Both the position numbers and the translations under genes were made by a program. The notes under the pieces are model-generated. The model was not told the DNA's origin and ran no database searches. It worked only from the letters and a program-made list of their open reading frames with translations. From assembly GCF_938030755.1 (NCBI RefSeq), contig NZ_CALHIF010000071.1, forward strand, positions 1 through 59,248: a stretch of DNA of 59,248 bases. The letters run 5' to 3'. Shown here one piece after another: positions 53,638-59,248 of the stretch; the stretch's first letter is position 1, and every line of letters begins with the position of its first letter. Origin of the DNA: an uncultured Granulicatella sp. (GTDB lineage: Bacteria > Bacillota > Bacilli > Lactobacillales > Aerococcaceae).

Positions 53638-54227
53638 TACTTGGCTCCTTTAATGATTTCTTGAACTCTTTTTTTAAATTCTGGTAAAACATCCTCTTCA
53701 AACCATGGATTTTTTGCCATCCATCGACGGTTTAAAGGAGACGGATGTACAAGCGGAAACATCTTTGGTAAGTATTCTTTGTATGCCTTCACTGTTTCCG
53801 TTAAGTTTTTCTTCTTTGTATCTTTTAAATAATAATCCTGCGCATATTTTCCTACTAAAATAATAAGTTCAATATCTGGCATTAAAGCTAATGTTTCTGC
53901 ATGCCATTTTTCAGCAAAACCTTTACGTGGTGGAAGATCTCCTGATTTCCCTTTTCCAGGATAATAATAATCCATTGGAACGACTGCAAATAAATCCGAT
54001 TGATAGAAGAAATTACGATCAACTCCCATCCAGCTTCTTAGATTATCTCCACTTTGGTCATTCCAAAACAAGCGACTCTCTTGCGCTTTAATTCCAGGAG
54101 CTTGTCCAACAATCAAAATCTTTGCATTCCGTGGAGCAGAAAATAAAGGTTTAATTCCAGCTTTAGTATATTCTTTATTTTGAGGATCCTTTTCAATTTT
54201 ATTCATTAATTTTTGTATTTCTTGCAT
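53637..54227 (-). CDS. Uracil-DNA glycosylase-fold family protein
   Basis: 196-residue member of the UDG superfamily. The N-terminal motif ILIVGQAPGIKAQES (active-site loop, with GQAPG as in family 4/6-like groups) is near residue 36. The C-terminal VHPSPLNRRW near 160 resembles the DNA-intercalation loop HPSPLN. The FeS cysteines of family 4 enzymes are absent. It may repair deaminated bases, though activity is unproven. It is co-translated with pip. Confidence 0.85.
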   Translation of the reverse strand: MQEIQKLMNKIEKDPQNKEYTKAGIKPLFSAPRNAKILIVGQAPGIKAQESRLFWNDQSGDNLRSWMGVDRNFFYQSDLFAVVPMDYYYPGKGKSGDLPPRKGFAEKWHAETLALMPDIELIILVGKYAQDYYLKDTKKKNLTETVKAYKEYLPKMFPLVHPSPLNRRWMAKNPWFEEDVLPEFKKRVQEIIKGAK

Positions 54228-54294
54228 CTATATTCCACCCTTCTCACTTAGAATACTCCCATTCTTTATAGACTGCAAATCCTTCCCTATAGAA

Positions 54295-54328
54295 AAATCC
54301 TCTAAGTCTTTTACAACTTAGAGGATTT
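54295..54328 (-). terminator. Terminator of the slipin operon
   Basis: Perfect 13-bp stem (54295-54307 with 54316-54328), followed on the minus strand by TTTTTC. Confidence 0.92.
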
Positions 54329-54334
54329 GATTCT

Positions 54335-55414
54335 TTATTTTAAGCGAACTGTTTTTATGATTCGAGGAAGAGATTTGTTAGAAAGTACTCTTGGTAAAGT
54401 ATGCGACTTTTCTTTAGATTTTGTCTTATACACTAATGGTCTTGTTGGACGTTGAGTTCCAACAAACTCTTCTGGGCTCTGTTGAGTTCTTCGGTGATTT
54501 GTAGACTGTAATGCCTGTTTAGTCGCTTGTTTTTTTGCTTGAGAACGTTGTTTTGGATTCGAAATGCTATGACGTGGACGATAAACTCTTTGTTGAATTT
54601 CTTCCAATCTAGAATCCGTATTATTTTGTCGTCGTTCATTTCTCTTAGGAGATCTCATATTCATATTAGAGTTCTCTTTTTGTGAGTTATTTCTTGCCTT
54701 ATTCTGTTTTTTACCAATAAAAACAAATACCATTAGAATTAATACGATAAAAAACGCAGCTTGCCCTAATACATAATAACCTTCGCCATCTTTTGAATTA
54801 TAATTATTAAAAAAGAAACTACTTTTCTTATTATCATTCGTATTAGAATTTTTTTCACTATCGTACGAATTGGTCTTTGCGTTATTGTTATTATTCTTTT
54901 GATTCGAAGATTGCAGATTAGACTGATTTTCTTTTTCATTTACGGCTTCAGTCGTCATCTCCTCTACATCTCTTTTATCCGTTGCTCTATCATATTGGAA
55001 TGGCTTAACCACTTTCCCATCCACTATATCAATAAATTCAAGGTGAATAGATAGATTATTTTTATTTAAGAGAAAGACATCTACTTTGTATTTTTTATTT
55101 TCTCTGAATACAAAAAATTGAAGTTTATAGTTTCCTTCTTTTAGATTGTTGAGTTGAACAGGTACTTTCACAGAATCATAATCAGGATTGTTAAATTTTA
55201 AAGGAACCGTAATTGTTTCATTAAAATTTTTGTTTGCCTGAACATTAACCGTGGTTTCATACGACCCCACCATTTTACTAGAATTATCTGAGGTCGTTTC
55301 TGCATATACTGTATTTACAGTAATATTTTGGAAAGTTCCCATCATGAAGAAACTGACAATCAACACGGCAAGCCACTTCAATCTAAAGAAAGATTTGCTA
55401 GCTCGTTGTTTCAT
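54335..55414 (-). CDS. Unrecognised single-pass membrane protein with basic cytoplasmic tail
   Basis: Not recognised. 359 residues in four parts. Signal peptide about 1-39, cut likely after VYA. Extracellular beta-rich domain about 45-140 with paired patterns (ETITVPLKF, VKVPVQLNN). A low-complexity Asn/Lys/Ser linker about 155-210. A membrane helix at 213-233. The cytoplasmic tail (234-359) is very rich in Arg, Lys, Gln and Asn and could bind acidic lipids or nucleic acid. It lies 2 bases after the SPFH gene, in the same operon. Confidence 0.75.
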   Translation of the reverse strand: MKQRASKSFFRLKWLAVLIVSFFMMGTFQNITVNTVYAETTSDNSSKMVGSYETTVNVQANKNFNETITVPLKFNNPDYDSVKVPVQLNNLKEGNYKLQFFVFRENKKYKVDVFLLNKNNLSIHLEFIDIVDGKVVKPFQYDRATDKRDVEEMTTEAVNEKENQSNLQSSNQKNNNNNAKTNSYDSEKNSNTNDNKKSSFFFNNYNSKDGEGYYVLGQAAFFIVLILMVFVFIGKKQNKARNNSQKENSNMNMRSPKRNERRQNNTDSRLEEIQQRVYRPRHSISNPKQRSQAKKQATKQALQSTNHRRTQQSPEEFVGTQRPTRPLVYKTKSKEKSHTLPRVLSNKSLPRIIKTVRLK

Positions 55415-55416
55415 GA

Positions 55417-56310
55417 TTATTTACCTGCTTCGTCCCAAACTTTACGTCCTGATGCTAATGAAGCAATGTTTTCAGCAATTTTTGCGTTATTTTGTCCATC
55501 CATTAATACAACTGTATTGTTTGGACCTTCAGCAAGAGCTTTTTTAGCATCGATTGCTAAGTATTCTAATGCAGCCGCATTTAAGTTAGATTCATTTAAA
55601 GCGTTGTTGATGGCTGTTAATTGAGCAACAGTTGCTTGAGTGTCAATTGCGATTTTTTCAGCATGAGCACGAGCATCTGCTAATAATTTGTTGTTTTGAG
55701 TTCTTGTATCCATTTCAACTGTTTTTTGACGAGCGTCAGCAGCGATTAACGCAGCATCACGTTCACGGTCAGCAGTGATTTGTTTGTTCATCGCTTCAAC
55801 GATGCTTTGTGGAGGAATAACTTCACCAATGTTAACACGGTCGATTGTAACCCCGTAAGAGTCTGTTTTACCGAATACACGTTGGTTTAAGTCAGTGTTG
55901 ATTTTGTTTGTACCACCAAGAATTTCAGCCATCGTCATTGTACCGATGATGTCACGTAATTCGTTTTGGATATCTAAAAGTAATAATCCTTCTGGGTTTG
56001 TGTTTCCATATAAGTATTCTTCAAGATTATCTACGTGGTATTTAGCTGAAGCATCAATTGTTAAATTAACGTTGTCTTTTGTGATGATTTCTTGTGGATC
56101 TAAATCTAATGAACGTTGACGCATATCTACAACGTATGCAATATTACGAATGATTGGTGTTACAAAGTGTAACCCTGGTCCTAATTCCCCAACATAACGT
56201 CCGAATGATTGAACAGCAGCTTTGTGTCCTTGTTGTACAATACGAATTGATTTGAACGCAATAATTAATAAAACTAATACTAAAGCGATAATAATAATTG
56301 TTAATGGCAT
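55417..56310 (-). CDS. SPFH/band-7 membrane protein (slipin/QmcA-like)
   Basis: 297-residue scaffold protein of membrane microdomains. A single N-terminal membrane segment (about 3-22), SPFH domain about 23-190 (QQGHKAAVQSFGRYVGELGP, VVDMRQRSLDL, GVTIDRVNIGEV) and an Ala/Glu-rich coiled coil about 185-275 that drives oligomerisation. It is the central gene of a three-gene operon, 17 bases after the RHH/OB protein and 2 bases before the basic-tail membrane protein. Slipins usually pair with an NfeD protein. Confidence 0.92.
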   Translation of the reverse strand: MPLTIIIIALVLVLLIIAFKSIRIVQQGHKAAVQSFGRYVGELGPGLHFVTPIIRNIAYVVDMRQRSLDLDPQEIITKDNVNLTIDASAKYHVDNLEEYLYGNTNPEGLLLLDIQNELRDIIGTMTMAEILGGTNKINTDLNQRVFGKTDSYGVTIDRVNIGEVIPPQSIVEAMNKQITADRERDAALIAADARQKTVEMDTRTQNNKLLADARAHAEKIAIDTQATVAQLTAINNALNESNLNAAALEYLAIDAKKALAEGPNNTVVLMDGQNNAKIAENIASLASGRKVWDEAGK

Positions 56311-56327
56311 GATAAATTTCCTTCTTT

Positions 56328-56723
56328 CTATAAAGTTACATATACTAATTTTTCTGGATTGAGCTCCTCAATCACTTTAACATAAACCAATCCATCTTCA
56401 TAGTCAATGACTTCAAGTGGTTGGCCTTCTTCAACGGACATAACGTCCAAAATCTTATAAGGATAGTTTCGTCCTCGGTAATTAAATGTTCCAAATACTT
56501 GCTCGGAGAATGCCTTAAATTGTCCATGCAATAAATTTTTAATGGCATCCGGCCAGTTTTCAACTTTTTTTTGATGACCTTCGACTTCTTTTTCGATGAC
56601 CGATCTAAAATAAGTTGAAACATCAGTCGAAATTATCTTCAAAAATGCTTCTTTTAAAGAAGGTTCAATCGTGAAGTTAATCCGCTCTGTCTTATTTTCG
56701 TTCGACCACGGTTGTTTTCTCAT
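56328..56723 (-). CDS. Small protein: RHH-like N-terminus plus NfeD-like OB fold
   Basis: 131 residues from the second ATG. AAGGAG lies 7 bases before it, but only one base before the ATG at 56729. The N-terminal part reads like a ribbon-helix-helix domain: strand ERINFTIEP, then helices SLKEAFLKIIS and STYFRSVIEKEV. The C-terminal part (about 78-131) has the spacing of the NfeD soluble OB domain: GTFNYRGRNYPYKILD, EEGQPLEVIDYEDGLVYVKV. There are no membrane helices. Context supports it: NfeD proteins are normal slipin partners and a slipin follows directly. Both domain calls are by eye and need profile searches. Confidence 0.6.
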   Translation of the reverse strand: MRKQPWSNENKTERINFTIEPSLKEAFLKIISTDVSTYFRSVIEKEVEGHQKKVENWPDAIKNLLHGQFKAFSEQVFGTFNYRGRNYPYKILDVMSVEEGQPLEVIDYEDGLVYVKVIEELNPEKLVYVTL

Positions 56724-56751
56724 TCCCATTCTCCTTTCTTTTTTCTCTGAT

Positions 56752-56785
56752 GAATATATTATAACATGTTCCGAATATAATACAA
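56752..56785 (-). promoter_or_regulatory. Promoter of the slipin operon with repeated GAATATA motif
   Basis: On the minus strand TTGTAT (complement of 56780-56785) and TATAAT (complement of 56758-56763) with a 16-base spacer. The segments GAATATATTATAACA (56752-56766) and GAATATAATACA (56773-56784) form a direct repeat over the promoter, possibly the operator for the RHH-like first gene product. Confidence 0.65.
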
Positions 56786-56942
56786 GTGTAATATACTCAC
56801 TTTAAAAATATTTTATAAATAATATAGAACTATAAAAAAGCTTTTTCTTTTTGGAGTAAATTATTCATTGAATTACAGCCTACCTTACAGATTCCTAACA
56901 AAGATTCATCGAGAAGCAATTTAAGATTCAATCAAAAAAGGA

Positions 56943-56978
56943 ACCATAGAAACATTGAGTTACCAACGTTTCTATGGT
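56943..56978 (-). terminator. Terminator-like hairpin at the edge of the AT-rich block
   Basis: Perfect 11-bp stem (56943-56953 with 56968-56978), followed on the minus strand by TCCTTTTTTG. It could end the leftward PAS-protein transcript, though it is 355 bases beyond that gene. The remainder of 56786-57056 shows no gene. Confidence 0.55.
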
Positions 56979-57056
56979 CTTATTAAAAACTAACCTACGC
57001 TACCTTCCCCGTTATCCTGTAATTTACACCGCATAGAAAATGCTATATGAAAATAT

Positions 57057-57086
57057 TTGACAGTTTAACCGATTTATTGTTATTAT
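57057..57086 (+). promoter_or_regulatory. Plus-strand promoter before a truncated gene
   Basis: TTGACA (57057-57062), a perfect -35 consensus, and TATTAT (57081-57086) with an 18-base spacer. A leader of about 120 bases leads to GAGGAGG and an ATG at 57212. Confidence 0.65.
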
Positions 57087-57211
57087 CCACAAATCAACTA
57101 ATTGATGGTAAGTCTTTCCACACCCATAGTATGATTAAAATTAATTATTTTTATAATCTTAATTGTGTTTAAACTAAATTAGAGTTATTATTTTTTTGAG
57201 GAGGAAACAAA

Positions 57212-57418
57212 ATGCAAATACTTCAAAAAATTTATGGAACATTATTTATTTGTGTAACTTTGTATTATACATGTTCACTATTATTTCCATTTGTAGCTTA
57301 TTTGGTTCTAATTTCATGTACTTTTTGTTTTGTTAAAGTTGTTCCTCATCCAACTTCTCTTTCAAATCCATTTGCTTTTGAGATTCGCATGAAATCACTC
57401 GTAAAGTGGGATTTATAG
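57212..57418 (+). pseudogene. 5' remnant of a small membrane-protein gene
   Basis: The ATG at 57212 has a strong ribosome binding site (GAGGAGGAAACAAA) and an upstream promoter. The first roughly 40 residues are strongly hydrophobic (MQILQKIYGTLFICVTLYYT and onward). From about 57325 the frame reads antisense through the end of the PAS-protein region. The native gene thus seems to have lost its 3' part at a junction near 57.29-57.33 kb. The identity is not recognisable. A genuine 68-residue peptide is possible but less likely. Confidence 0.45.
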
Positions 57419-57566
57419 AAATATCAAAGTCTGCAATAGACTTTTGTAGTTCTTTTATTTTCAATTCCCTCTCAAGTTCACGCACTTTTCCATCTTTTTT
57501 AAATTCCTCCAATTCTAATTCTGCACGTATGTTGGATATTTCTTTATTTCTATTTTCCAACTTATT
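57333..57566 (-). pseudogene. Out-of-frame C-terminal part of the PAS protein
   Basis: In a frame shifted by one base from the PAS gene, an uninterrupted stretch encodes about 77 residues forming a charged helix (EISNIRAELELEEFKKDGK and onward) ending at TAA 57333-57335. Joining the frames at the run of seven A (57565-57571, complement) by adding one A gives one continuous protein of about 362 residues. Confidence 0.6.
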
Positions 57567-58420
57567 TTTTTATAGTCAAATATTGTCGGTAACAGACCTT
57601 TAAATGAAATATCTTTGAACTTTATTTCGGAAAATACACCTAAAAATAATATAATAATCAGTTTATTTTCATTTAAAAAATTACAGAAATTATTAATATT
57701 TTCAATTATTACTTGAATATCTCCGGGACTTTGAACATTAGTTTTTACTGATATTTTTTGTTTATCAATTTTATCTTCAACTTTTCCCACCAATCCAAAT
57801 AGAGCGTTCCAAGAACTAATATTAATGTTTTCTTTAGCATTAACTCTAAGAGAGAAATGTAAACCTCTATCTTTTAAATATACTCTAGAGATCAATGGAT
57901 CTATATATTCTGCTTCTTCAATAATCTCGATTATTGTTTGATGCATGTTTAGCATATAAAACAACTTCGGATTTAAAAATTCTCTAGATATTTCATTAAA
58001 CCATATTACCTTTCTTCTTTTCCTATTTAAAGAAATATGAATATTACTTATTTCTTTTTGAATTTTATTTTCTTCTGTAATATCTCTAAAAACTTCAATA
58101 CTGCCCCAATATTCATTTTTATCGTCAAAAATAGGACTACTTTTTACAAAAAAATCTCTTTCTCCAACTGATAACAATTCAGTTTTCACATCTTCCTTAT
58201 GCCCAATTGGTGCAACACATTTTAAAGATGAAAAAATTTGGTCGTTTCTATGTATGTCATCATCAGAAAATACACAAAATTTTCCTTCCTCATTTTCTAA
58301 AAATTTTTTCATACTGGAGTTGGTATAGACAATCAGCCCGGTTTTATCAAAAACTCTGACTAAATCTTCCATAAAATCTACTAGTTCAAAATTCCAATGT
58401 GTGAATTTATCCATATACAT
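57515..58420 (-). CDS. PAS-domain protein, frameshifted at its C-terminus
   Basis: 301 residues as read. The N-terminal PAS domain spans about 10-120: FMEDLVRVFDKTGLIVYTNS, then the PAC-like YWGSIEVFRDITEENKIQ. A following region of about 165 residues is not recognised. I see no kinase, cyclase or helix-turn-helix motif. The last 16 residues come from a frameshift. The start follows CAGGAGATAAAAGT. It lies 14 bases after the methyltransferase gene and shares its AT-rich composition, unlike the core genes to the left. It is possibly a small-molecule sensor. Confidence 0.7.
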   Translation of the reverse strand: MYMDKFTHWNFELVDFMEDLVRVFDKTGLIVYTNSSMKKFLENEEGKFCVFSDDDIHRNDQIFSSLKCVAPIGHKEDVKTELLSVGERDFFVKSSPIFDDKNEYWGSIEVFRDITEENKIQKEISNIHISLNRKRRKVIWFNEISREFLNPKLFYMLNMHQTIIEIIEEAEYIDPLISRVYLKDRGLHFSLRVNAKENINISSWNALFGLVGKVEDKIDKQKISVKTNVQSPGDIQVIIENINNFCNFLNENKLIIILFLGVFSEIKFKDISFKGLLPTIFDYKKISWKIEIKKYPTYVQN

Positions 58421-58434
58421 ACTTTTATCTCCTG

Positions 58435-59248
58435 CTATTTTGGTTTAGGTCCATAAAATTGATAGAAGTCAACTTTAATTCGTCCATTAAATAATTTTCT
58501 CTTTCTATCCGCTTTTCTGCCATATAAATTTTCAAAACTTTCTATACTTGTTATTAAATACACAGACCAAGTATCCAATTCCTTAAATTTTTTACCAAAA
58601 TCTCTATAAAGTTGTTCGACTTCCACTATTTTCCCCATACGCTCGCCATAAGGAGGATTCGTAACAACAACGCCATATTCATTATACAGGTCAACATCCC
58701 TCATATCTTTTATAAAAAATGAAATTTCATCATCTACGCCTAAAATATCTGCATTGTCTCTTGCTATTAAAATTGACTGTCTATCTATATCTGAACCTAA
58801 AATTTTTAAATCTCTGTCATAATCAATTAATGCTCTTGCCTTGTTCTTTTCATTTTTCAAAGCATCTTTATCCAATAAATTCCAATTTTCAAAGGCAAAA
58901 TTTCTCATAATTCCCGGAGCAATATTTCTGCCCATCATATAGGCTTCAATACAAAGCGTGCCACTGCCACAAAACGGATCATAAAAAACTCTATTCGGCT
59001 CCCAAAAAGACAGACTAATCATAGCACTCGCCAAAGTTTCCTTTAGTGGTGCATCTCCTGCTCTCTTTCTATATCCTCTTTTGTGTAAAGCCTCTCCCGA
59101 AGTATCAACGGTAACAGTTGCAATATCCTTTAAAATAGATACTTCTATATAATATAAAGCATTTGAAGTTTCATCAAACCATTCAACTCCGTAAACATTT
59201 TTTAGCCTGTCAACTACCGCTCTCTTTGTAATCTTTTGAATATCCGAT
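58435..59248 (-). CDS. THUMP-domain 23S rRNA methyltransferase (RlmL/YpsC-like), 5' end outside the window
   Basis: The reading frame is open from the right edge (59247) to TAG at 58435-58437, about 270 residues of the C-terminal part. Translating past 59034, where an internal TTG gives a false start, yields a THUMP-domain tail with VTVDTSGEALHKRGYR and PLKETLASAM. It continues into the SAM-methyltransferase motif YDPFCGSGTLCIEAYMMGRN and the catalytic VTNPPYGERMG. The ending LYGRKADRKRKLFNGRIK is typical of clostridial RlmL-like N2-guanine methyltransferases. AGA arginine codons dominate in the stretch I translated, which suggests a donor other than the host. Confidence 0.85.
   Translation of the reverse strand, partial: SDIQKITKRAVVDRLKNVYGVEWFDETSNALYYIEVSILKDIATVTVDTSGEALHKRGYRKRAGDAPLKETLASAMISLSFWEPNRVFYDPFCGSGTLCIEAYMMGRNIAPGIMRNFAFENWNLLDKDALKNEKNKARALIDYDRDLKILGSDIDRQSILIARDNADILGVDDEISFFIKDMRDVDLYNEYGVVVTNPPYGERMGKIVEVEQLYRDFGKKFKELDTWSVYLITSIESFENLYGRKADRKRKLFNGRIKVDFYQFYGPKPK

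Noticed and set aside
1..59248. CRISPR array, tRNA/rRNA genes, insertion sequences, prophage, riboswitch or T-box
   Set aside because: I looked for regularly spaced repeats, tRNA-like cloverleafs, transposase motifs, phage genes and T-box or known riboswitch cores and found none I could support.

Overview
The window comes from a low-GC Gram-positive bacterium of the order Lactobacillales. A Granulicatella- or Carnobacterium-like member of the Carnobacteriaceae is my best guess, and the genus is low confidence. The reasons are AAGGAGG-type ribosome binding sites, a PASTA-kinase operon, the ecsAB / hit / ytxH neighbourhood, a ytpR-pepA-trmB-ytmP block, PerR, GtfA-type sucrose phosphorylase, and no sporulation genes. 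I see no tRNA, rRNA, CRISPR array, prophage or insertion sequence.

Layout. 0.1-7.5 kb (minus): an operon priA-fmt-rsmB-stp-prkC joining replication restart, initiator-tRNA formylation, 16S methylation and the Ser/Thr kinase-phosphatase pair. 7.6-8.5 kb: gmk-rpoZ. 8.7-13.7 kb: accessory metabolism (MATE exporter, HD phosphohydrolase, Gfo/Idh oxidoreductase, membrane-anchored hydrolase, glyoxalase-fold enzyme), with a perfect 26-bp palindrome between two divergent promoters. 13.7-18.4 kb: typA and polA. 18.6-27.9 kb (minus): acetyltransferase, murC, an unrecognised 267-residue protein, ytpR, pepA, a PepSY-like protein, trmB, ytmP, ecsB, ecsA and a TMEM175-like channel. 28.0-32.0 kb (plus): hit, ytxH, a HAD phosphatase and a glutamine-type ABC transporter.

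32.2-44.9 kb: pnp and rpsO, neighbours in many bacteria, point the same way but are separated by a 10-kb alpha-glucoside module. The module holds sucrose phosphorylase, alpha-glucan phosphorylase and 4-alpha-glucanotransferase on the minus strand. On the plus strand it holds a sugar-binding lipoprotein, two permeases and a LacI-family regulator. LacI/cre-like sites lie in both divergent promoters. Both phosphorylases yield glucose-1-phosphate. No transport ATPase is encoded here.

45.0-54.2 kb: polysaccharide deacetylase, perR, a DJ-1 family gene, a HerA-like ATPase, degV, prfC, a stand-alone nrdI, proline iminopeptidase and a uracil-DNA-glycosylase-fold protein. 54.3-56.8 kb: the most unusual operon. 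A small soluble protein that looks like a ribbon-helix-helix domain joined to an NfeD-like OB fold precedes an SPFH/slipin protein and an unrecognised single-pass protein with a very basic cytoplasmic tail.

57.3-59.2 kb: an AT-richer block, with AGA arginine codons in the stretch read, carries a THUMP-type RNA methyltransferase (cut by the window edge) and a PAS protein split by a frameshift at seven A residues. Its left edge cuts into a plus-strand gene that still has a promoter and ribosome binding site. This suggests horizontal transfer or, less interestingly, an assembly join.
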